From CAZJHX01 sp964545715 (lineage in GTDB: Bacteria > Myxococcota_A > UBA9042 > GCA-2863065), in the NCBI GenBank assembly GCA_964545715.1, contig CAZJHX010000170.1:1-22935 (forward strand): a stretch of DNA of 22,935 nt, given 5' to 3'. The stretch's first letter is position 1, and every line of letters starts with the position of its first letter. Position numbers and translations under genes: made by a program. Shown here piece by piece: positions 8,058 to 16,400 of this stretch. The notes under the pieces are model-generated. The model searched no databases. It was not told where the DNA came from and saw only the letters and a program-made list of their open reading frames with translations.

Positions 8058-9725
8058 TTAAAGATCGCGCGCCTTGAGCTTGCGCACCAGGTGATCGGCT
8101 ACGCGAAAGGCGTTGGCCATAATCGTCAGCGTCGTCGGCACGCCACCCGAGGTCGGCATGAAGCTGCCGTCCACCACGTACAGGTTGGGCGTATCGTGCG
8201 CCCGGCACCACTTGTTCAGCACGCTGGCTTTGGGGTCCGCGCCGAAGCGGGCTGTGCCGTGCTGCAGCACAAACGTGGTCTCCCCGGCGCGCTCGATCGC
8301 TGTCCGGCCGGCGCCTGCCGCCTTCAAAACCGCCTCACCCCTGGCCGCCAGCGCCTTGGAGTTGGCGACATCCAGCGGGTGATTCCACAAGTGAATCGTC
8401 GCGACCGGAATGCCCCACTTGTCCTTGGTGGCGCCGTCCACCGTGACCTTAGTGCGCGGGTTTGGCAGAAACTCACCAAAGACCTCCAGCTCGATCTCCC
8501 GCACCTCTTTATAGAAGCGATACAGCGCCTGCTTGAGCGGCGCGCCCCACAGCGGTGGGTTCGCGCGCCGAGCCAGTCGGTCGGCGGTGTGGATCGGGTT
8601 GGCGTGCGGCAGCAGGAAGTTCAGCGTGCCGCCCTTGTCGTATCCGGTTGCGTCTTTCAGAAAGTAGTAGTCCTGGATGGAGCGCTGAAGAAAGTGCACG
8701 CCGACGTCTGGATTCCACCGCTTTGGCAGCGTGCTCAGCTCCCACTCACCCCACGCCTTGGCCAGCGTTGAGAACGAGAGGTTGCGCCCGACCAGCCCGC
8801 TGGAGTTGGCCAGGCCATCCGGGTGCGCTGCGGACGTGCTGTTCAGCAGCAGCCGCGCCGACTCGATGGAGCTTGCGCTGACGATCACGACGCGCGCCTT
8901 TTGCTCGGCCACCGTCCCGTCGGCCGCGTGATAGCGCACCCCGGTCGCCTTGCCGGTGGCATCGGCCGCGATTTCAAACGCCATGCTGTCGGGACGAACT
9001 TCGCAGCGCCCGCTGGCGACAGCGCCCGGGATCAACGCCGCCGCCGTGCTGCCCTTGGCGCCGACCTCGCACCCATAGCTGCCGCAAAACCGGCAGTACA
9101 CGCACGCCTTCCGCTTGCCTTTCTGACGCGTGAGGATGGCTCTCGGCGTTTGAAACGGGTGCAGCCCCAGCTTGGCGGCGCCCTGGTCGACCAGGGCCGC
9201 CATCGAGCTGGCGTCCACCGGCGGATACGGATACGGCCCCGCGCGCGGCGGCTCATACGGGTTCTCACCGGCCTTTCCGCTGACGCCCACCGCCGTCTCA
9301 ACCTTGTCATACCAGGGGGCGAGCTCCTCGTAGGTGATCGGCCAGTCCGCCAGCGTCGCGTTCGCAAGCGCGCCGTACCGGGTCTTCATGCGGAAGTCCT
9401 CGGGGTGCAGCCGGTACACAAAGCCACTCATGTGCACCGTGCCGCCGCCGACGCACCGCGCGATCCACCCGTCGCTGGTCTTCACCGGGGCAGGGCGCCC
9501 ATGCCGGTGCATCAGGTGCGGCTCGTCCGCCACAAACGGCACAAAGAAGTCGCGCCGCACTGTCGCGATCTCGTCATGCGTGAAGTCCTTCTCCTTGTGC
9601 CAGGGCCCCTTCTCCAGCACCACGACGCTCGCTCCGGCGCGCGCGAGCTCGTAGGCGATCGGCCCGCCCCCGGCGCCGCTGCCCACGATGCAGATGTCGA
9701 CGGTCTCGCCTTTGAACGACTTCAT
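8058..9725 (-). CDS. GMC-family FAD-dependent dehydrogenase with Cys-rich (Fe-S-like) motif
   Basis: 555 residues. DICIVGSGAGGGPIAYELARAG (from 10) is the FAD-binding Rossmann motif, and CVGGGTVHM (91-99) and the C-terminal TIMANAFRVADHL are typical of GMC oxidoreductases. Cysteines 208, 211, 214 and 219 form C-x2-C-x2-C-x4-C, resembling the Fe-S cluster region of FAD-dependent glucose and gluconate dehydrogenases. His489 in QHGTARFG is the expected first active-site base. The second position, usually Asn or His in this region, reads VPTT (529-532). There is no signal peptide. The preceding gene, one base upstream, encodes a small subunit with a Tat signal, so the pair is probably exported together, oxidising a sugar or alcohol in the periplasm. 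Substrate unknown. Confidence 0.88.
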   Translation of the reverse strand: MKSFKGETVDICIVGSGAGGGPIAYELARAGASVVVLEKGPWHKEKDFTHDEIATVRRDFFVPFVADEPHLMHRHGRPAPVKTSDGWIARCVGGGTVHMSGFVYRLHPEDFRMKTRYGALANATLADWPITYEELAPWYDKVETAVGVSGKAGENPYEPPRAGPYPYPPVDASSMAALVDQGAAKLGLHPFQTPRAILTRQKGKRKACVYCRFCGSYGCEVGAKGSTAAALIPGAVASGRCEVRPDSMAFEIAADATGKATGVRYHAADGTVAEQKARVVIVSASSIESARLLLNSTSAAHPDGLANSSGLVGRNLSFSTLAKAWGEWELSTLPKRWNPDVGVHFLQRSIQDYYFLKDATGYDKGGTLNFLLPHANPIHTADRLARRANPPLWGAPLKQALYRFYKEVREIELEVFGEFLPNPRTKVTVDGATKDKWGIPVATIHLWNHPLDVANSKALAARGEAVLKAAGAGRTAIERAGETTFVLQHGTARFGADPKASVLNKWCRAHDTPNLYVVDGSFMPTSGGVPTTLTIMANAFRVADHLVRKLKARDL

Positions 9726-9726
9726 C

Positions 9727-10290
9727 TCAGTGACACGACGCCGAGAAGCCGATCGACTGCCAGGCCACCTCGTTCAGGTTGCCGCCGTGACGGCTGTGGC
9801 CCAGAAAGCCCTCCAGCGAGAACGTGCGCAGCACCTCGAAGAATCGCGCCGTGTTGAACCGGCCCACCCGGATCGAGCCGGTCTGAAACCGCTGCAACAG
9901 AGCGTCTTGCTGCGCGGTGTCCAGCTCCCAGAACCAGCGGGTCTTGAACTCCTTGCGCGCGGCGCCGTTCAGCGCGCGTCCGCCGCTGCGCATCAGCTCG
10001 ATAAACGCCTTGAAATGCGGCTGCTGAAGCTGCCCCTCCACGTACGGCATCACCCCGGCTTCTTTCGCGCCGGGGGTCCCGTCCGGGATCCCGGCGGGCA
10101 GCAGCCGATCCAGCGCCGCACCCAGCGCCTTGGCCTCGTCCTCTTTGAACACCGTGGCGTGGACCGGCTTTGGGGCGGGCTGCGCCGGCTTTTCGGACGG
10201 CGCGCTGGATGCGGGCGCATCCTTCTTGCAGCCCAGCCAGGTCGACGCGAGCAGGAAGCCGGCGGTTTTTGCAAAATCACGGCGGTCCAT
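9727..10290 (-). CDS. Gluconate 2-dehydrogenase subunit 3-like small subunit with Tat lipoprotein signal
   Basis: 187 residues. The N-terminus has a twin-arginine motif (DRRDFAK, 2-8), a hydrophobic stretch and a lipobox, WLGC, so it is probably a Tat-exported lipoprotein anchored at Cys21. A Pro/Ala-rich linker follows. The globular part, from about 45, has FKEDEAKALGAALDRLLPA, the helical start typical of subunit 3, and the usual YVEGQL segment. In known FAD-glucose dehydrogenases such a subunit carries the leaderless catalytic subunit through Tat and is needed for its maturation. The stop is one base before the GMC start. The ATG at 10290 has GGAG eight bases upstream; the reading frame continues far upstream but there only shadows the divergent gene. 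Confidence 0.85.
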   Translation of the reverse strand: MDRRDFAKTAGFLLASTWLGCKKDAPASSAPSEKPAQPAPKPVHATVFKEDEAKALGAALDRLLPAGIPDGTPGAKEAGVMPYVEGQLQQPHFKAFIELMRSGGRALNGAARKEFKTRWFWELDTAQQDALLQRFQTGSIRVGRFNTARFFEVLRTFSLEGFLGHSRHGGNLNEVAWQSIGFSASCH

Positions 10291-10338
10291 AAGCTGGTCT
10301 CCAGTATCCCCAGGCGCGCCCGGCCGCGTCAACGCGGT

Positions 10339-10342
10339 AGGA
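10339..10342 (+). promoter_or_regulatory. Ribosome binding site deciding the cytochrome gene start
   Basis: AGGA lies 8 nt before the ATG at 10351. The alternative ATG at 10342 overlaps it and has no suitably spaced site, so 10351 is preferred. Both lie in the 60-bp gap shared with the divergent dehydrogenase operon. Confidence 0.45.
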
Positions 10343-10350
10343 TGGCCTCG

Positions 10351-12621
10351 ATGTCGCGCCGCGCTCAGGCCCTCGCCGTTGTTGCTGTCGCCCTCGGTCT
10401 GCTCGCCCTGGTGCTGTGGCCGCGCTCCGATCCGGCGCCCGCCCCGGTCCAACCCGAGCTGCTGGCGGTGTCGCCGCCGATCATCAGCAACCAGTCGGCC
10501 ACACCGTTGATGATCACGGGCCGAAACCTGCCCCGTGGCGCTGCGCTGCGCGTGCCGGGCCTGCCGCCCATCCCCACGCAATTTGTGGACAGCCAACACC
10601 TCACCGCCGTGCTGCCCGCGGGGCTCACGCTGCCTGCTGAGCAAGCTGTCCACCCGGTGTCGCTGTCGCTCGACGGTGCGTCTGGAGTGAACATCGTTCA
10701 TATTGTGAACGACGTTCACTTTCCGGATCCGGTGGCGCTGGACGTCGCTGAAGACGGGCGCCGCTTCTTTGTCGCGTCGCTGACCACCGACACGGTGTCC
10801 GCCGTGGATCGCGGTGCCAGTGCGGCCGATGCGACACAGATCCGGGTCGGAGATGGTCCGACTACGCTCGAGACGTGGCGTGATGGCGACAAGACCGAGT
10901 GGCTGGTTGTCGGGCATCGCTTCTCCGACCAGCTGGTCCTGGTGCGGACGGGGGCCCCGGACGGCCCGCAGCGCCGGGTCAAAGCCGTCTCGCATGTGAA
11001 TGGTCTGGCGGTGGATCAGGCCGCCAACGTCATCTACGCCAGCAGCTCGCTGACCGATCGCGTGCACCGGATCGACCCACGCACCGGGGCTGCCACCACC
11101 TTGCCCGCGGGAGTCAACCCGGGCCCCCTGGCGCTGACCTCGGCGGGGAGAGCCCTGGCCTGCGGTAACTGGGGCTCCAGCGATCTGTCGCTGATCGACA
11201 TCGCCGCCGAGACAGAGCGCCGCATCGCGCCCGGGCCCGGCGCCACCATCGTGGGTGGTCCCACCGCGCACCTGTCCCAGTATGTGATGGGCGACAAAGA
11301 GGCGCGCGCGATCGTCAGCAGCGACCGGCTGGGCGCCACGCTGGTCGCGTCGATCGGTCCCAACGTCGGCCCCAACCCCAAGCGGTGGGAGGTCAGCATG
11401 AACGGAGGCATCACGGTGGTCGCCGGTGGCCGCTTTGTGCGCCACGTCTCCCTGTTTCGCGGCGTGCCCCAGGCGCTGGCCATGGATGACGAGCGGGGCC
11501 GGCTGTATGTCGCGGATATCGCGGCGGGGCGCATCGTGGTCGTCGACGCCGCCAAGCTGTTGGACAGCGACGCGTCAGCCGCCACCGCCGTCATGGGGGG
11601 CGCGCTCCCCAAACCGCCCCCGGACTTCAAGCTGACACGCGACGCGGCCGACTTCGGAACAGGCCGTCGCAACGACGTCTCGCTGCACACGGGCCCACAG
11701 GCGCTGGCGCTGACGGATGGCGGCAACACCCTGCTCGCGCTGCTGCGCTTCACAGGTCAGGTGATCGAGCTGGACACGTCAAAGCTGGAGGAACGGGCCC
11801 TCCCGATCACCCGCACCCACCAGGTGATCGCGCCCGGGCGGCAAGTGCAGCGACGGCTGGGGCAGATCATCTACTTCACGGACGTGGGCAACACCATGAT
11901 GAGCTGCGACGCCTGCCACCGGGAGGGTCACGGCGAGGGCATGCTGTTCACGAAGAATCGGCCCATGCGGATCTATCGCTCGCCGTCGCTGCGCGGCATC
12001 TCGTCCAGCCCGCCGTACTTCACGCCGGCGGGCTATGCCGACTTGAAGGTGGTCGCTCAGCGCGTGTTGTTTCGCAACCGCTACCGAAACCCGAAGCCGA
12101 CCGCCGCCGAAGTGGACGCATTGGCCGCCTATGTTGAGGCCATCGCGCCGCTGCCCAACCCCTATCGGGCGTCGGACGGGTCGCTGCCCCGCGCCCTGAG
12201 CCTGCCCGACGGACAGGTCGGCGACGCGGTGGCGGGCATGGCGATCTTTGAGGGTTCGGCCGGCTGCGCCGACGGCGGCTGTCATCCGGGCCCGGCGTTT
12301 ACCGCGGATCAGTCCGCCGAGACACGCGCCCAGCTGAGGGATGTGGGTACGCCGATGGCGCTGGGTCTGCGCACCCATATGCAGGATGTGGCGCCGCTGG
12401 GCTTCCCACCGCCGTCGCTGGTGGGCGTGTGGGACGTCTTTCCGTTGCTTATGAGCGGCGCGGCCGGTCTCTCGGTGCGAGCTGACGAGACGCTGTTCGC
12501 GAGCCACCCCTTTGCCTTGCGTCGGCTGCTCTCGCTGGTGGTCGACGGGCGTCACGGCACCGCGGCGCAGCTGTCGGCCAGGGATCAGAACGACCTGCTG
12601 GCGTATCTGCTGACGCTCTAG
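10351..12621 (+). CDS. Exported IPT/beta-propeller/di-haem cytochrome c protein
   Basis: 756 residues. An N-terminal signal or anchor (about 6-23) is followed by an IPT/TIG-like domain (37-108: LLAVSPP, MITGRNLP, LTAVLPAG). Next comes a long beta-propeller-like region (about 120-500) with repeats such as ALAMDDERGRLYVADI. The C-terminal 240 residues resemble bacterial cytochrome c peroxidase/MauG-type domains. They contain CDACH (519-523), PSLRGISSSPPYF, a second haem site C-A-D-G-G-C-H (639-645) spaced CX4CH, and a final HG...LSARDQNDLLAYLLTL. The second PSL repeat lacks the usual PYxHDG. It is divergent from the GMC operon with 60 bp between starts, so it may accept electrons from that dehydrogenase; this is inference. 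The stop overlaps the convergent gene within CTAG. Confidence 0.85.
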   Translation: MSRRAQALAVVAVALGLLALVLWPRSDPAPAPVQPELLAVSPPIISNQSATPLMITGRNLPRGAALRVPGLPPIPTQFVDSQHLTAVLPAGLTLPAEQAVHPVSLSLDGASGVNIVHIVNDVHFPDPVALDVAEDGRRFFVASLTTDTVSAVDRGASAADATQIRVGDGPTTLETWRDGDKTEWLVVGHRFSDQLVLVRTGAPDGPQRRVKAVSHVNGLAVDQAANVIYASSSLTDRVHRIDPRTGAATTLPAGVNPGPLALTSAGRALACGNWGSSDLSLIDIAAETERRIAPGPGATIVGGPTAHLSQYVMGDKEARAIVSSDRLGATLVASIGPNVGPNPKRWEVSMNGGITVVAGGRFVRHVSLFRGVPQALAMDDERGRLYVADIAAGRIVVVDAAKLLDSDASAATAVMGGALPKPPPDFKLTRDAADFGTGRRNDVSLHTGPQALALTDGGNTLLALLRFTGQVIELDTSKLEERALPITRTHQVIAPGRQVQRRLGQIIYFTDVGNTMMSCDACHREGHGEGMLFTKNRPMRIYRSPSLRGISSSPPYFTPAGYADLKVVAQRVLFRNRYRNPKPTAAEVDALAAYVEAIAPLPNPYRASDGSLPRALSLPDGQVGDAVAGMAIFEGSAGCADGGCHPGPAFTADQSAETRAQLRDVGTPMALGLRTHMQDVAPLGFPPPSLVGVWDVFPLLMSGAAGLSVRADETLFASHPFALRRLLSLVVDGRHGTAAQLSARDQNDLLAYLLTL

Positions 12622-13331
12622 AGTAGGAGAGCGGCTTCGACCAGCAGGGCGTCGACGCGGATGTCGACCTCACCTGGGCCGGCGTCCGGGATATTGCAGC
12701 CCGACCGGATGCGCTGCACGGTCTCCCACAGCAGCTTCACCGCCGCCTGGCGCGTTGCTGCGTTGGGCTCGCCCAGCGCGCGCAGGGCCTTGTTGACGGC
12801 TCGCAGTCGCGCTGTCGTCGCGATAACGCTCGGGTGGCGCGGACCGTACGCGCGCTGCAGGATCCGCTGCGCCGTCAGCTCGGCGCGCTCCAGCAGCAGG
12901 TGCTCATGGCCGCGCGGGGGAGTTCCATAATTGGCGGGCAGGTAGGCAGCCAGCACCAGCTTGCGCGCCTGGGCGCCGATGATCTCCGGGTGCTTGGGCC
13001 CGTAGCGGGTCTCCAGGGACATCAGGTGATTCCTGGCGCCCGCCAGCAGCTCGCGTACGCGCGGATAAGAGGCGCTGCGGCAGCTGGGGCACGGCGTCGG
13101 CAGCGCGGTGAGGGCGCTCTTGAGGGCGATGAGCCGCGCGCGCTGTCGCGCCAGGGTGGGGTGGCGCTCGCGGTATTTGGTCTTCATGGCGGCCAGCCGG
13201 CTCTCGACGTCCACCACCCGGGCCATGAGCTCGGCAGCGACAAAGACGTTGTGGGCCGGTGGGGGAGCGGCGAGACAGACAGTGGCCATCAGGCACGTGA
13301 GCAGCGCTGCCGCACAGGTCGATCGAAACAT
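12618..13331 (-). CDS. Secreted protein with three YxxxHP helical repeats, function unknown
   Basis: 237 residues from the ATG at 13331, chosen because GAGGG lies 8 nt upstream; an ATG at 13346 would add five residues and has a weaker site. Residues 1-21 are a Sec signal peptide ending VCLA-APP. The rest is Arg/Ala/Leu-rich and helical. It contains three copies of a 50-57 residue unit, each with the core YRERHPTLA, YGPKHPEII or YGPRHPSVI, followed by an A-R-rich helix. Similar Y...HP cores occur in Wzz-type chain-length proteins and kinesin-light-chain TPRs, but neither family fits over its length. A CPSC pair sits between the first two repeats. It is divergent from the kinase gene 75 bp away. 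I do not recognise it as a named family. Confidence 0.78.
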   Translation of the reverse strand: MFRSTCAAALLTCLMATVCLAAPPPAHNVFVAAELMARVVDVESRLAAMKTKYRERHPTLARQRARLIALKSALTALPTPCPSCRSASYPRVRELLAGARNHLMSLETRYGPKHPEIIGAQARKLVLAAYLPANYGTPPRGHEHLLLERAELTAQRILQRAYGPRHPSVIATTARLRAVNKALRALGEPNAATRQAAVKLLWETVQRIRSGCNIPDAGPGEVDIRVDALLVEAALLL

Positions 13332-13339
13332 TGTTGTAG

Positions 13340-13344
13340 CCCTC
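13340..13344 (-). promoter_or_regulatory. Ribosome binding site deciding the start of the YxxxHP-repeat gene
   Basis: The reverse strand reads GAGGG, 8 nt before the ATG at 13331. It overlaps the alternative start at 13346, which has no comparable site. Confidence 0.45.
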
Positions 13345-13406
13345 ATCTTTGGCGCCCGGCGGCAGCATACAGCACCCGTCGTACTGGGCTACAATCGGGG
13401 TCTGCT

Positions 13407-16400
13407 TTGAACACACGGATCCCGGTCGGTCCTTTTGATCTGCATGCCCGCATCGGGCGTGGGGCCATGGGCGAGGTGTGGCGAGGGGTCCATCGCACGC
13501 AGGACGTGCCGGTTGCGGTCAAAGTGCTGACCAGTCTGGTCGGCCGCGACGAGGGCGTGCTGGCGTCGTTTCGCCATGAGGTCCGGGCGGCGGCCTCGCT
13601 GGACCACTCGGGGATCGTCACCGTGTTTGACTACGGACAGGTGGGAGCTTCGACCGAGGAGGCGTCCCGCGGGGCGATCGAGGCCGGCACGCCGTATCTG
13701 GTCATGGAGTTGATCGACGGGGTCTCCGCAGCCGAGCTGAAGGGGCAGCTGCCGTGGGCCGGGCTCAAGCATGTGCTGCTGGGGCTGCTGGATGCACTGG
13801 CGCATGCGCACGCGCGCGGTCTGGTGCATCGGGATCTCAAGCCGGCCAACCTGCTGCTGCCGGGTGATCCGGCGGCGTGGCGGCTGGGCGCGCCGGCGGT
13901 GGGCATCAAGCTCACCGACTTTGGCGTGGCGCTGGATCTCGATGCCGAGGGCGAAGATGACGAGATCGTCGGGACGCCGAACTACATGGCGCCGGAGCAG
14001 GTGCAGGCGCGTTGGCGTGATTTCGGGCCGTGGACCGACCTGTACGGCTGCGGCTGCCTGGCCTACACGCTGGCGGTGGGCAATCCGCCGTTCAAGCTGG
14101 GAAATCTGCACGCCACGCTGACGGCGCATTGCATGACTGAGCTGCCGGCGCTTGCGCCCGACCTGGCGGTGCCGGACGGGTTTGAACAGTGGCTGCATCG
14201 CATGACGGCCAAGAGCCCGCGGCGGCGCTTTCGGCGGGCGGCGGACGCGGCCTGGGCGCTGCTGAACCTGGGTGACAGCGAGGACGGATCGGTGGTGGGG
14301 CAGGGCGCCTTGGAGCGCGACGACACCATCGTCGAGCGCATGACCTTTGACGATCGCGCGGACCAGACGGATCCGACGGCGGTGGGTGAAGAGGCGCTGC
14401 CCGAGACCCTGCACTGGATGGAGGGCGGCGCGGAGACGACGTTGCCGCTCTCTGACGTGGCGGCTTCGGGGACGGCCGGGACCGACGCGCCCCCGCACCC
14501 GCGCACCTGGGAGCGTCCGGAGCCTCCGGTGGCGGGCATGCGACTCACGGGAGCCGGGCTCACGCTGTATGGGCTGAGGACCGTGCCGCTGGTGGATCGC
14601 ACCCCGGAGCGCGATGCGCTGTGGCAGGCGCTGCTGGCGGTGCGCGTGACGGGCAGGGCGCGGGCGTTGGTGTTGACCGGCCCGGCCGGCTCGGGGAAAA
14701 GCCGCCTGGCGCGGTGGATGTGTGAGCGCGGTCACGAGGTCGGAGCGGCGGACGTTCTGCGCGCAGAGCACGGGCCTGCGCCCGGTCCGGGGCACGGGCT
14801 GGGGCCGATGTTGATGCGGTTCATGCGCGCCCAGGGGCTGGACCGGAAGGGACTGCTGGAGCGGGCCGAGTCCGTGTTGCGGCGGTTGGACATCACGGAG
14901 CCACACCACTGGCACGCGTTGGTGGAGATGATCTCACCGGCGCCCGCGGACGCGGAGGCGGATACGGTGCCGGTCTGTTTCGTGGACCCGGCTGAGCGTT
15001 ACGCGCGCATTCGCAGCCTGCTGGCGCGGCTGGCGTCGGACCGCCCGGTGATCGTGTGGCTGGACGACGTGCAGTGGGGCGCAGACGCGCTGGCCTTTGC
15101 TGAGCAGCTGCTCGTGAGCCAGGACCGCTATGCGCTGCCGGTGTTGCTGGTGATGACGGTGCAAAGCGAGGCGATGGCGGATCGTCCCGCGGAGCGCGAT
15201 GTGGTCTCGGAGCTGCTGAAGCGCGATGACGCTGCCGAGGTCGAGGTCGGCTCCCTGCCGGCGGCGTTTCGGGGGCGGCTCATCCGCGAGCTGCTGGGGC
15301 TGGAGGGCGCGCTGGCGACTCGCGTGGAAGAGCGGACGGCGGGCAATCCGCTGTTTGCGGTGCAGCTGGTGGGCGACTGGGTCCACCGCGGTGTGCTGGT
15401 GCCCGGATCGCGCGGCTTTCGACTGCAGCGTGGGGCCGTGGCGGACCTGCCGGACGACCTGCATCAGGTGTGGAGCAGCGCCATCGACCGCCTGCTGGAG
15501 GATCGACCGGCGGCGGATGAGGTGGCGTTGCAGGTGCGCGCCGTGCTGGGTCCCGGGGCCGACGCGGGAGAGTGGAAGGAGGCGTGTGCGCGGCTCGGGG
15601 TCGAGCCGTCTCCGGACCTGGTCGAGGTGCTGCTGCAGCGCCGGTTGGCCAGGCCGCGAGAGGGCGGGCTGGCGCAGGGCTGGGCCTTTGTCCATACGAT
15701 GCTCAACGAGAGTCTGGAGCGGCGCGCGCGAGACTCAGGGCAGTGGGCCGAGCACCATCGCGTCTGCGCCGACATGCTGCGCGAGCGCGCGGCGACAAAG
15801 GGGCAGGCGGAGCGGATCGGGCGGCATCTGGTCCAGGCGCAGGCGCTGCAGGAGGCCCTGGCGCCGCTGCTGGAGGGGGCGCGCGCGTGTGTGCTGCGCG
15901 GCGATTGTGCGGGAGCGCGGGAGCTGCTGAAGCTGCGGGAGACCACGCTGGGTCAGCTGGGCGTGGACAAGCAGGACGCGCGGTGGGGCCACGGCTGGGC
16001 GATCTCCAGCGAGGTGGCGCGGCGACAGGGACGCTTTCAGGAGTCTCAGTGGTGGTACACGAAGCTGGAGCGGACCTCCCGTGAGCGCCGGTGGGAGGAC
16101 CTTCTGCCGGTCGCGCTGGTCGAGCGTGGCACCGTGATGCGGATGCGCGGCGACGACATGGAGGCGGCCTTCAAGACGCTGTCGGACGCGGCCGATCTGG
16201 CCTCGACACGCGGCGATGAGATGACGCGCGCTCACGGCCTGCGAGAGCTGGGGATCCTCTGCAAGGCGCGGGGCGACCTGGCGGGCGCGGTGGACTTCGC
16301 GCGCGCGGCTCAGGCCAGCTTTGAGGCGGCGGGCTCCACGGTTTATGCGGCGCGGTGCCTGCTGAATCAGTGCCATGTGGCTGCGCAGCAGGGCCGGCTG

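Noticed and set aside
10303..10332. Sigma70-like TTGACG, 18-nt spacer, GATACT on the minus strand before the small dehydrogenase subunit
   Set aside because: The match is fair, but the implied transcript start (about 10296) would fall after the GGAG ribosome site, so it would cut off the site it should serve.
9688..10350. N-terminal extension of the cytochrome reading frame
   Set aside because: It runs antisense through the small dehydrogenase subunit. The signal segment and ribosome site point to the ATG at 10351.
12834..13406. N-terminal extension of the kinase reading frame
   Set aside because: It is antisense to the secreted repeat protein and reads as low-information Arg/Gln sequence. 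The kinase P-loop begins just after 13407.
13389..14915. A 508-codon open frame on the minus strand
   Set aside because: It runs antisense to the kinase catalytic domain and the linker; composition is shadow-like and no domain is visible.
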